Of a stretch of DNA of 12,038 bases, positions 1 to 7,075 are shown piece after piece. The position numbers and the translations under genes were made by a program. Every line of letters starts with the position of its first letter. The stretch's first letter is position 1. Location of the stretch: assembly GCA_900759455.1 (NCBI GenBank), contig CAAEVI010000040.1, positions 1-12,038 on the forward strand, read 5' to 3'. The notes under the pieces are model-generated. The model saw only the letters and a list, made by a program, of their open reading frames with translations. It was not told the DNA's origin and did no database searches. Source of the stretch: Erysipelotrichaceae bacterium (GTDB lineage: Bacteria; Bacillota_I; Bacilli_A; Erysipelotrichales; Erysipelotrichaceae).

Positions 1-31
1 TATCATATACATAGGAAAATACAATCTTTTT

Positions 32-1114
32 TCATAAAAAATCAATCAGAATGTCATGAAGAACAAATTTTCCCTCATCTGTTGTTTTTAAATGATTATC
101 TTCAATCAAAAGATCTTTGTTCAAATGTTTTTTTAACGCAGAAGCAAATTGTTCCTGAAGCAAAACGTGGTATTTCTGATGAAAAGCCTCCAGGTCAATT
201 CCCCGGCGCAGACGAAGCCCCATCATTACGCATTCGAACATTTGTTCCTCTTTTGACAAAGCTGTTTTTTCAGGTGTAGGACCTGATTTCAAATACTGTT
301 CAAAAAATCTGGTGTTGTCATAGCGTCCCCATGACTCTTTTCCGCTTGCACCGCATCCAATGCCATGAAAATCTTCATAATGCCAGTAAACCTGATTATG
401 TTTTGATTCATGACCTTTTCGAGCAAAATTTGCTATTTCATATTGCCAAAAACCTTGCTCTTGCAAAAACTGGATCGCCCAGCGATACATTTCATATTCT
501 AGATCATCATCCGCCTTGCAGATTCCTTTTTTTCCAAATACCGAATTTTCCTCAATAGTCAGAGAATACAGCGAAATATGCTGGATCGGCAGACTGACCG
601 CTTTCTGCAGGTCTCTGTGCCACGATTCCATGCTCTGATCAGGAAGACCGTACATCAGATCAATGGAAATATCATGGATGCCCGCTTTGTAAAGACGATG
701 AATGCAGTCACGCACCATACTCTCGTTATGATGGCGATTCATCATTTTCAAAAGATCATCAGAGAAACTTTGTACGCCCATTGAAATCCGATTCACTTTA
801 AAGCGGGATAAAATATCAATTTTTTCATCACTCAGCAATTCCGGATTTATTTCAACGCTAAATTCTGTCTCAGGGGCGACATATTGCGAAAGTATTTCAA
901 AAAGTTTATAAAAAAGATCTATGCTCAGGGCATTTGGTGTTCCTCCGCCGACATACAATGTCTTTAAGGGACCTTTTATCTTGCAATCAATCTCTTTTAC
1001 AATCTGTTCCAGCCACTGCCGCGCTTTTGTATCATCATACATACGGCGCATAAAATCACAGTAGGAGCAGATTGTTTGACAAAACGGTACATGAACATAG
1101 GCACTTTGAATCAT
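32..1114 (-). CDS. hemW: HemW-type radical SAM protein (heme chaperone)
   Basis: A 360-residue radical SAM protein. The CxxxCxxC cluster motif is C12, C16 and C19, preceded by HVPF and followed by DF. That CxxxCxxC-DF form is typical of HemW; true HemN coproporphyrinogen dehydrogenase has CxxxCxxCxC. GGGTP (56-60) is the SAM-binding glycine motif, and HNQVYW (239-244) is the HemW signature, followed by a HemN_C-like tail. HemW is known as a cytoplasmic heme-binding protein that delivers heme to target enzymes; older databases call it oxygen-independent coproporphyrinogen oxidase. The ATG is preceded by AAGGAAGG about 8 nt away. It begins 15 bp after the Spo0A-like gene and is probably co-transcribed with it. 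In many Firmicutes lepA is followed directly by hemW; here two extra genes intervene. The downstream gene, often hrcA, is outside the window. Confidence 0.95.
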   Translation of the reverse strand: MIQSAYVHVPFCQTICSYCDFMRRMYDDTKARQWLEQIVKEIDCKIKGPLKTLYVGGGTPNALSIDLFYKLFEILSQYVAPETEFSVEINPELLSDEKIDILSRFKVNRISMGVQSFSDDLLKMMNRHHNESMVRDCIHRLYKAGIHDISIDLMYGLPDQSMESWHRDLQKAVSLPIQHISLYSLTIEENSVFGKKGICKADDDLEYEMYRWAIQFLQEQGFWQYEIANFARKGHESKHNQVYWHYEDFHGIGCGASGKESWGRYDNTRFFEQYLKSGPTPEKTALSKEEQMFECVMMGLRLRRGIDLEAFHQKYHVLLQEQFASALKKHLNKDLLIEDNHLKTTDEGKFVLHDILIDFL

Positions 1115-1129
1115 CCTGTTCCCTTCCTT

Positions 1130-1837
1130 TCAACTGATTCCCTTTAAACAGGCATAGATATACATAATAACCTTCCTGCTGGTTGGATCACCTTGAAAGA
1201 AAGGCCGATATGCGGAAGGAATAGGTGCCGCATGAATAGCACTGCGAATACATTTTTCGACGCGGACAGACGTTGTATGATATTGTCTTGCTGTTGCGGA
1301 ATAAATGTTTTTCATGATGATCTGTCTTGTCGTCGGAACAGATACCGCCATCTTGCATGCTGTTTTCAAATAGAGAAAGCCATTGAGATGACTCGGTATC
1401 ATCAGCTGCATCAATAATGATGTAACTCTTCGTTCAACATCATTCTGCCATTGGAGCATATGATCATGCACATGCTGCTGCCGATGCAAAATCTCATAGA
1501 GCTGTTCACTGCGAATAGGTTCAATCAAATAAGAATCGATAGAATAACGAAGCAGTATCTGTATGTGTTCTTCTTCGATAACGTCAAATGAAAGAATAAG
1601 TCGTATAGAAGAAGATGAAAATCGTGTGTGGAATGACTCCAACCATTCCTCCCAATGTTTTTTAATCAAAGAAAACTGCAGGAAAATAACATCAATATCA
1701 TTTTGCAACAGCATTTCCTGATCAAAACAGGCACTGGAGCTGTATCCTTGAATAAAAAAATCCTTCTGTTGATGCTGAAGAATGATCATTTGAGCAAGCA
1801 ATTCAAAATCATTTGTACAGACAAAGACATTAAGCAT
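1130..1837 (-). CDS. Spo0A-like regulator with degenerate receiver domain
   Basis: 235 residues in two domains. Residues about 137-235 match the Spo0A C-terminal DNA-binding domain: VTSLLMQLMIPSHLNGFLYL (138-157) parallels B. subtilis [20 protein letters not shown], and the recognition-helix region TTSVRVEKCIRSAIHAA (188-204) parallels TTASRVERAIRHAIEVA. The segment after the recognition helix is shorter than in Spo0A. Residues 1-115 lie where a CheY-like receiver should be and keep its hydrophobic strand pattern, but the functional residues are gone by alignment with Spo0A: the acidic pair is T8/N9, the phospho-acceptor Asp is Q54, the switch Thr is S83 and the conserved Lys is E106. Phosphorelay control therefore looks impossible, and activity may be constitutive or controlled by ligand or partner. 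The start has AGGA 6 nt upstream. It lies between an unknown protein gene and hemW. It is probably a paralogue of the master regulator rather than Spo0A itself, though a divergent sole Spo0A cannot be excluded. Confidence 0.85.
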   Translation of the reverse strand: MLNVFVCTNDFELLAQMIILQHQQKDFFIQGYSSSACFDQEMLLQNDIDVIFLQFSLIKKHWEEWLESFHTRFSSSSIRLILSFDVIEEEHIQILLRYSIDSYLIEPIRSEQLYEILHRQQHVHDHMLQWQNDVERRVTSLLMQLMIPSHLNGFLYLKTACKMAVSVPTTRQIIMKNIYSATARQYHTTSVRVEKCIRSAIHAAPIPSAYRPFFQGDPTSRKVIMYIYACLKGIS

Positions 1838-1878
1838 AGATCTTCCTGTCCATCATTTTGTATTACGCCCCCTTAAAA

Positions 1879-2751
1879 CTAACGGTTGATCGAATAGAAA
1901 AAACGCTTCCCGATCTTTCGGCGATGATACCATTGCTGTTCTACAAGCTGTTCCATTGCCTGTCGAGCCGTTTCATAACAGACGTCATTGAATTTCATAT
2001 ACTCCGAAATCGTATAATAATCATGTATGTTTCGATGAGAAACAAAGAACTCAATCTGTCGGTTTGAGACCTGCGGATATCGATGTAACAGCTGTTCTTT
2101 CGTCATATGCAAAAAATCACTACGGTCACGATTTAATAATAACAGACATTCGTTAAATTTCAACTCCAGCTGCTGAAGAAATCGCAAAAACAAATATGTT
2201 TTATCCTGCTGAAGAAGCTCTTCTTTCCATAACTGAAAATCCAGCCTCAGACCCGGCCGTTTCAATTCTGCTCCCGGCAGGATCAGTTCCTTCCACAGAT
2301 CACAGAAATGTTGATTCGAAGGATATGGGAAAAGATTAAAACAAAACAAGACCAAAAGCAGATCAGGAACATCCCGTTTCAGTTGCTCACGCAGTAAGAC
2401 AGGACATTCATATTGAAGGCCGTGAACTCTTATCGCTTCTTGCATAACAGGAGCCGTCAGCATCATTTGTTTTTCTTTCTGAACACTGTGATAATATAAT
2501 TGGCAATGAGCAAGCAAAAGCAGCAGCTCATACTGACGTTTTCGAACAAAAGGAGTTAAACAGAGAAAATCACCGGATGAATGCGAACCAATCAGAATCC
2601 GGCTTTTTTCTCTTTCACGTTTCAATTCCTGCCAAAGTGCTTCAGCACCTAAAGCACCGTGCGTTTCCCGTAATTGCTTATATGTGCAGTAACCCTCCTG
2701 TAAAAGACGATTAATGATTTCCATTACCTCACCCGTTTCAGCATAGCACAT
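1879..2751 (-). CDS. Uncharacterised protein with winged-helix-like C-terminus
   Basis: 290 residues that I do not recognise as a named family. It looks soluble and helical, with no signal peptide or convincing membrane segment. The last 65 residues or so (225-290) look like a winged helix-turn-helix: SNRQIEFFVSHRN, then YYTISEYMKFNDVCYETARQ as the helix-turn-helix, then a basic wing KIGKRFFY, resembling the C-terminal winged helix of many Fic-associated or DeoR-like proteins. The N-terminal 60 residues could be another helical DNA-binding segment. The first ATG (2749-2751) has no good Shine-Dalgarno. An in-frame ATG at 2722-2724 follows GGGTGAGG closely, so a 281-residue product starting there is possible. 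It begins 60 bp after the lepA stop, beyond the lepA terminator, and is followed after 41 bp by the Spo0A-like gene, so these two and hemW probably form an operon. A DNA-binding role is inference. Confidence 0.75.
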   Translation of the reverse strand: MCYAETGEVMEIINRLLQEGYCTYKQLRETHGALGAEALWQELKREREKSRILIGSHSSGDFLCLTPFVRKRQYELLLLLAHCQLYYHSVQKEKQMMLTAPVMQEAIRVHGLQYECPVLLREQLKRDVPDLLLVLFCFNLFPYPSNQHFCDLWKELILPGAELKRPGLRLDFQLWKEELLQQDKTYLFLRFLQQLELKFNECLLLLNRDRSDFLHMTKEQLLHRYPQVSNRQIEFFVSHRNIHDYYTISEYMKFNDVCYETARQAMEQLVEQQWYHRRKIGKRFFYSINR

Positions 2752-2788
2752 TTCTTGAGAGTTCGCTTTCTTTTCGACATAATAACTA

Positions 2789-2813
2789 AAAAGCAGACTC
2801 TACGTCTGCTTTT
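2789..2813 (-). terminator. lepA rho-independent terminator
   Basis: On the minus strand AAAAGCAGAC, loop GTAGA and GTCTGCTTTT form a perfect 10-bp stem with a 5-nt loop, continuing into a run of five T. The left arm starts inside the lepA stop codon (2812-2814), so the hairpin abuts the end of translation. The near-symmetric A and T flanks would let it work weakly on the other strand, but no plus-strand gene ends here. Confidence 0.8.
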
Positions 2814-4614
2814 AATCGTCTTCCATGGAAAGAACAGCCATGAATGCTTCCTGCGGGATTTCGACACTTCCTACTGATTTCATTCGTTTCTTTCCTTCTT
2901 TTTGCTTCTCCAGCAATTTTTTCTTTCGGGAAATATCGCCGCCGTAACATTTTGCAAGAACGTTTTTCCGCAACGATTTAATATTCGTTCGGGCAATGAT
3001 CTTGCCGCCGATGGCCGCCTGTACCGGTATTTCAAATTGATGCTTCGGAATCAGATCCTTCAGCTTTTGCGTCATCTGATTACCGCGGTGATAGGCAAAG
3101 TCACGATGAACGATGATGCTTAATGCATCTACGACTTCACCGTTCAGCAGTATATCCATCTTAACCAGATTGCTCGGCCTGTATTCTGACAATTCGTAAT
3201 CAAGCGAAGCGTATCCTTTCGTACAGGATTTCAATCGATCAAAGAAATCAAAAATGATTTCGCCAAGCGGCATTTCATAAATAATATTCATACGGTTTCC
3301 GTCAATTACCTGCATATCTGTATAAATCCCTCTTTTTTTCTGACACAGTTCCATCACCGCACCGACATAGTCATTCGGTACCATGATATGCGCCGTTACA
3401 TAAGGTTCTTCGATATGATCGGTTTTCTGAGGCTCTGGGAGGAACGCTGGATTATCAACATTGATCATGCTTCCATCGGTTAAATAAACATGATAAATAA
3501 CGGAAGGAGAAGTTGCGATCAGGTTAATATTGTATTCACGTTCGATTCTCTCCTGTATTACATCCATGTGAAGAAGGCCGAGAAAGCCGCATCGGAAACC
3601 AAAGCCCAGTGCCTGGGATGTTTCCGGCTCAAACTGTAATGATGCATCATTCAGTTTCAGTTTCTCAAGCGCATCACGCAGATCATTGTATTTAGCATTA
3701 TCAATCGGATACAGACCGCAATAAACCATCGGATTCATGCGCCGATATCCGGGCAGCGCCTGGTTTGCCGGGTTCATCGCATTTGTGATCGTATCACCGA
3801 CATGAACATCTGCGATATCCTTGATTGCTGCAGAGATCCAGCCTACTTCACCACAGACAAGCTCCTCTTTTTTTACTTCTTTTGGATTGCGGATACCGAC
3901 TTCCAAAACCTCATACTCTGCCTTGCTTGCCATGAACCGAATGCGGTCACCGACACGGATCTTCCCTTCTTTGACACTTACGAAGGCAATAACCCCGCGA
4001 TATGCATCATAAAGCGAATCAAAGACAAGTGCCTGCAACGGCGCATTGACATCACCTTTCGGTGCAGGAACAAGATCAACGATTGCCTCCAGTACCTGAT
4101 CTACATTTAATCCGCTTTTGGCAGAAATCATTGGAGCATTGCTGCAGTCCAGTCCGATGATATCTTCAATTTCTTTTTTTACGACTTCCGGCTGTGCACT
4201 CGGTAGATCAATCTTATTGATCACAGGAACGATTTCCAGATCATTATCCAGCGCAAGATACACATTGGCCAATGTCTGCGCTTCAATACCCTGTGCTGCA
4301 TCCACGACCAAAACAGCTCCTTCACACGCCGCAAGTGAACGTGATACTTCATAACTGAAGTCAACATGTCCTGGCGTATCTATCAGATGAAAAAGATACT
4401 CTTCTCCGTTTTTCGCTGTATATGTCAGCTGAACAGCATTCAGCTTTATCGTAATCCCGCGTTCCTGCTCCAGATCCATAGAATCCAGGATCTGGGCCTT
4501 CATCTCTCTTTTCTCAACAGTATTCGTCAGCTCTAAAATACGATCAGCCAACGTTGATTTTCCATGATCAATATGGGCAATGATCGAAAAATTTCGAATA
4601 TGACTCTGATCCAT
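2812..4614 (-). CDS. lepA: Elongation factor 4 (LepA), back-translocating ribosomal GTPase
   Basis: 600 residues, the normal LepA length. GTPase motifs are in order: G1 AHIDHGKST (13-21), G2 RGITIK (52-57), G3 DTPGH (79-83), G4 NKID (133-136) and G5 SAKSG near 164. The EF-G-like domains and the LepA-specific basic C-terminal domain follow, with the characteristic SVGSVEIPQEAF near the end. EF4 binds elongating ribosomes and is proposed to reverse faulty translocation; it acts in the cytoplasm or at the membrane. I choose the ATG at 4612-4614 because a strong AAAAGGAGG lies 6 nt upstream. A TTG at 4630-4632 is also in frame, but it precedes and reads through that ribosome binding site and would add six residues not expected in the family. 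It has its own promoter and terminator and is therefore probably monocistronic, although it sits in the usual position between spoIIP and hemW. Confidence 0.98.
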   Translation of the reverse strand: MDQSHIRNFSIIAHIDHGKSTLADRILELTNTVEKREMKAQILDSMDLEQERGITIKLNAVQLTYTAKNGEEYLFHLIDTPGHVDFSYEVSRSLAACEGAVLVVDAAQGIEAQTLANVYLALDNDLEIVPVINKIDLPSAQPEVVKKEIEDIIGLDCSNAPMISAKSGLNVDQVLEAIVDLVPAPKGDVNAPLQALVFDSLYDAYRGVIAFVSVKEGKIRVGDRIRFMASKAEYEVLEVGIRNPKEVKKEELVCGEVGWISAAIKDIADVHVGDTITNAMNPANQALPGYRRMNPMVYCGLYPIDNAKYNDLRDALEKLKLNDASLQFEPETSQALGFGFRCGFLGLLHMDVIQERIEREYNINLIATSPSVIYHVYLTDGSMINVDNPAFLPEPQKTDHIEEPYVTAHIMVPNDYVGAVMELCQKKRGIYTDMQVIDGNRMNIIYEMPLGEIIFDFFDRLKSCTKGYASLDYELSEYRPSNLVKMDILLNGEVVDALSIIVHRDFAYHRGNQMTQKLKDLIPKHQFEIPVQAAIGGKIIARTNIKSLRKNVLAKCYGGDISRKKKLLEKQKEGKKRMKSVGSVEIPQEAFMAVLSMEDD

Positions 4615-4650
4615 AGGCTTCCTCCTTTTCAAACGCTCAAAATCAGAACA

Positions 4651-4678
4651 ATTATAGCAAATCTTTGTTCACTTGCAA
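4651..4678 (-). promoter_or_regulatory. Sigma-A promoter of lepA with extended -10
   Basis: On the minus strand TTGCAA (4673-4678) is followed by a 16-bp spacer ending in TGC and a perfect TATAAT (4651-4656), giving the extended -10 TGnTATAAT. Transcription would start about 30 nt before the lepA ATG, leaving a short leader that holds only the ribosome binding site. Confidence 0.82.
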
Positions 4679-4808
4679 AGAAAAAGAAATGACATTGTGT
4701 ATCGACTTTTCTTTATGTAAATCAATATTGAACCTGCATTGCGTCTAATCCATTGAAATAATGGTTTGCAGATAAGAGATTTCAGGCACTTCAATTGCCT
4801 CTCTCTTC

Positions 4809-4846
4809 AAAAAAAGAGAAAATCAGATCATTTCACTGATTTTCTC
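4809..4846 (-). terminator. fmt rho-independent terminator
   Basis: On the minus strand GAGAAAATCAG, a 9-nt loop and CTGATTTTCTC form a perfect 11-bp stem followed directly by seven T. It starts about 48 nt after the fmt stop and isolates fmt from lepA. The rest of the 280-bp fmt-lepA gap holds the lepA promoter; I see no other gene in it. Confidence 0.9.
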
Positions 4847-4894
4847 ATGCTCTGTAATGCCATCGTGATCACGGACCATTACCGAAATTGTAAG

Positions 4895-5830
4895 TTATTC
4901 AAATACGGTATCGACCCACTGTTTCCCAACTCCGTTATAGAAAGGAAGTGCCTCTGTACGTTTTTTTCCTTCTACCTGGATCTCGTCAACAAGCAGATAT
5001 CCACCCTGGAGCGCAATTGCGAAACCATCATCGATCATCCCGATGCAGGTTCCTGCAGCATGCTCATGAGACGCGATCTTTTTACGGATTCGATGTAATT
5101 TCACCTTTTTTCCGTTATGTACGACATAACCGACCGGAAAAGGGATCAATCCTCTTGCCTGATTATAAACCTTATCCAGCGGCTGATGAAGATCAAGGCG
5201 TTCTTCCTCGCGGGAAATCGTATAAGCGAAAGTTGCTTTGTCCTCATCCTGCTCAACAAATACAGCTTTACCCGCCAACAGCAAAGGCAGCTGCTCCGCC
5301 ATCAGATCTGCTCCGGCTTTTGCCAGCTTATCAAATAAAATTCCTGCCGTATCATCCGGATCAATCGTTACTTTGCATTGAGCCATGACGGCACCTGCAT
5401 CCATTCGTTTAACCATTCGCATCATTGACATTCCGGTCACGGTATCACCGTTAATGATTGCTTTATGGACAGGCGCCCCTCCACGCAGTTTAGGAAGAAG
5501 TGAAGCATGAAGATTCACTGCCCCAAAACGCGGATAATCAAGTACATCCTGTGGAACAAACTGCCCGTATGCACATGTAACGATCAAATCCGCATCCGTT
5601 TCCAGGATCAGGCCATGATCTGTTTTGATATCCTGCGGCTGAAACAACGGCAGACCTTCGCTCAAGGCATACTCTTTAACTGCCGACATTGTCAGTTCAC
5701 GCTTCCGTCCGGCTCTTTTGTCCGGCTGCGTCACAACCAGGACGATCTGATATCCTTCCTGAACCAATCGTTCCAGCATCGTTCTCGCAATCGGCGGTGT
5801 TCCCATAAAAATAATTTTTTTATCTGTCAT
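4895..5830 (-). CDS. fmt: Methionyl-tRNA formyltransferase
   Basis: 311 residues, the usual length. It transfers a formyl group from 10-formyltetrahydrofolate to methionyl-tRNAfMet for translation initiation. The N-terminal Rossmann domain starts with IIFMGTP (6-12). The formyl-transfer site is visible as N106, H108 (NLHASLLPKLRGGAP, 106-120) and D144 (MDAG), matching the E. coli catalytic residues N106, H108 and D144. The C-terminal OB-like domain contains the family's RGLIPFPVG stretch. The ATG at 5828-5830 has only a moderate ribosome binding site (GGATGTGAG), but no in-frame alternative is better. A probable promoter lies just upstream and a strong terminator downstream, so it looks like an independent unit. 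In many Firmicutes fmt lies with def, priA and rsmB; here it is between the spoIIP group and lepA, which points to rearrangement. Confidence 0.97.
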   Translation of the reverse strand: MTDKKIIFMGTPPIARTMLERLVQEGYQIVLVVTQPDKRAGRKRELTMSAVKEYALSEGLPLFQPQDIKTDHGLILETDADLIVTCAYGQFVPQDVLDYPRFGAVNLHASLLPKLRGGAPVHKAIINGDTVTGMSMMRMVKRMDAGAVMAQCKVTIDPDDTAGILFDKLAKAGADLMAEQLPLLLAGKAVFVEQDEDKATFAYTISREEERLDLHQPLDKVYNQARGLIPFPVGYVVHNGKKVKLHRIRKKIASHEHAAGTCIGMIDDGFAIALQGGYLLVDEIQVEGKKRTEALPFYNGVGKQWVDTVFE

Positions 5831-5853
5831 ATTCTCACATCCAATTCTTTGTT

Positions 5854-5883
5854 ATTATACACTTACACTAAGATTGCTGTAAA
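5854..5883 (-). promoter_or_regulatory. Probable sigma-A promoter of fmt
   Basis: On the minus strand TTTACA (5878-5883), an 18-bp spacer and a perfect TATAAT (5854-5859) lie just before the fmt start. TTACAG at 17 bp is an alternative -35. The -35 overlaps the last codons of the upstream membrane protein gene. The predicted leader is only about 17-20 nt, consistent with the moderate ribosome binding site. Confidence 0.6.
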
Positions 5884-6150
5884 GAAATCTGTTACTGAGA
5901 CAATGACTACAGAAACTCCTTTTACGACCAGATCACTTGTTTTCCACGCAAGATTTCCTGCTTTATTTTCTTGTGTATCATAAAATGAAACCCTGTTTTC
6001 TTTTGTATCTTCCCAGTTTCTTTCCATGTTAACCTGTTTTTCAAAAACTTCGATCTGATTTCCGATGTCTGCAGACTGCTGATCTTTCATGAAAGACCCC
6101 AGCATCACCAACAGACAAATCAATGCCGCATCTGCCAAAAACCGTTTCAT
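5863..6150 (-). CDS. Small membrane-associated protein downstream of spoIIP
   Basis: 95 residues of unknown function. After MKRF comes a hydrophobic segment (about 7-21), probably a membrane anchor, then a polar charged middle (22-70), then a second hydrophobic, Val-rich tail (about 74-95). The ATG is preceded by GGTGAGGTG about 10 nt away. The gene begins 23 bp after spoIIP and is probably translated from the same transcript. In B. subtilis the slot between spoIIP and lepA holds yqxA, another short protein with an N-terminal membrane segment; this gene is its positional equivalent. I cannot establish homology from the sequence. A role beside SpoIIP at the engulfing membrane is a reasonable guess only. 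No terminator is visible after it, and the fmt promoter overlaps its 3' end. Confidence 0.75.
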   Translation of the reverse strand: MKRFLADAALICLLVMLGSFMKDQQSADIGNQIEVFEKQVNMERNWEDTKENRVSFYDTQENKAGNLAWKTSDLVVKGVSVVIVSVTDFFTAILV

Positions 6151-6173
6151 CCTGTATTAGCACCTCACCCTTT

Positions 6174-7028
6174 TTATGATAAATAAGCGATGATCCCCTG
6201 TGACAGAAGGCCTACCGAATTTTCGATTTCCGCAAATGAATTCGTATTCGATCCTACCTCGACCAAGATCATATTTTCGCTCATTTCCTGATTATAATAT
6301 GCTTCTCTGACCATTGTCGTTTTCATTATACCTGGCTGAATTTTCTCAATATTGTCAAATAATGTCTGACATATTTTTTTCGTGCTTCCGCAGTTTTTTC
6401 CCAAGCCGCCAACAACAAACATCATCCTGGCATAACTAGTGTCATCGATCGTCACAAAGCTGTTTTCTCTGGGAAGTGCATCACGATGGAAATCAATGAT
6501 CAAGTCAAAAGGCCCGTAATTAACCAAAACATCACTGAGAAAGTTTGCGGATACAAGATAACTATCATTATAATTGAGACCGTTGGCTTTCATATAATCC
6601 GAAAATGAGTTTGTCTCTACTATTACATCAATTCCCGCTTTTTCTAAATATTCAGCCAGCAGTTTGGCACCGTCAAGCACTGTTTTGCCGTCAGCGTATT
6701 CTTCGCTCTGATGGGTATCGTAAATATACACCCGTTTATTCCCGGAAATTTTCTCGTTGATTTCCGGGACTGTAACAGGCTGTGATGATGTAGAAATAGT
6801 CTGTTCTGACACAGAATCCTTATCGTCATTTTCCTTTTTTGAAACAGCCATCACATTCAGCTGATTTTTCAGCGAAAAATCAGTGACGCTGACTTGCTGC
6901 TGAATCACCAAATAATTCAGAAAATGACTGTTCTCAACCAGTTGCCGCATTCCTTCCAGAAATGGCGTATACATCAAAAACAGCACTAACCCTATCAGTT
7001 TCAAACATATTTTTATTCCTGAACGCAC
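6174..7028 (-). CDS. spoIIP: Stage II sporulation protein P, engulfment amidase
   Basis: 284 residues, a zinc N-acetylmuramoyl-L-alanine amidase that with SpoIID and SpoIIM thins septal peptidoglycan during engulfment. An N-terminal membrane anchor (about 7-20) is followed by a low-complexity linker rich in S, T and K (60-95), then the SpoIIP/Amidase_3-like domain (98-284). Candidate zinc and catalytic residues are H106 and E109 (DTHQSE), H181 (DFHRDA) and E257 (LVEVGS). It is much shorter than B. subtilis SpoIIP (about 400 residues); the shortening is in the region between membrane anchor and amidase. The start is GTG at 7026-7028, chosen because GAGGTGG lies 4 nt upstream and the membrane anchor follows at once. 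It begins 47 bp after gpr and is probably co-transcribed with it from the forespore-type promoter upstream of gpr. Confidence 0.93.
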   Translation of the reverse strand: MRSGIKICLKLIGLVLFLMYTPFLEGMRQLVENSHFLNYLVIQQQVSVTDFSLKNQLNVMAVSKKENDDKDSVSEQTISTSSQPVTVPEINEKISGNKRVYIYDTHQSEEYADGKTVLDGAKLLAEYLEKAGIDVIVETNSFSDYMKANGLNYNDSYLVSANFLSDVLVNYGPFDLIIDFHRDALPRENSFVTIDDTSYARMMFVVGGLGKNCGSTKKICQTLFDNIEKIQPGIMKTTMVREAYYNQEMSENMILVEVGSNTNSFAEIENSVGLLSQGIIAYLS

Positions 7029-7075
7029 TTTCCCACCTCGGTAGCGATTGTATGCGTTCCTTCAGGTGAATATGA

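Noticed and set aside
2752..2811. Separate promoter for the gene at 1879-2751
   Set aside because: TATTAT on the minus strand could be a -10, but no acceptable -35 lies 16-18 bp upstream and the space is mostly terminator hairpin. Readthrough or an alternative sigma factor remains possible.
4630..4632. TTG as an upstream start for lepA, adding six residues
   Set aside because: The frame from this TTG reads straight through the GGAGG that serves the ATG at 4612-4614, so it cannot be the main start.
4948..5388. Open frame of 146 codons on the plus strand, antisense to fmt
   Set aside because: It lies wholly inside the well-supported fmt gene, has no ribosome binding site or family-like composition, and is best explained as a shadow of fmt codon use. 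The same applies to the other plus-strand open frames across lepA, hemW and gpr.
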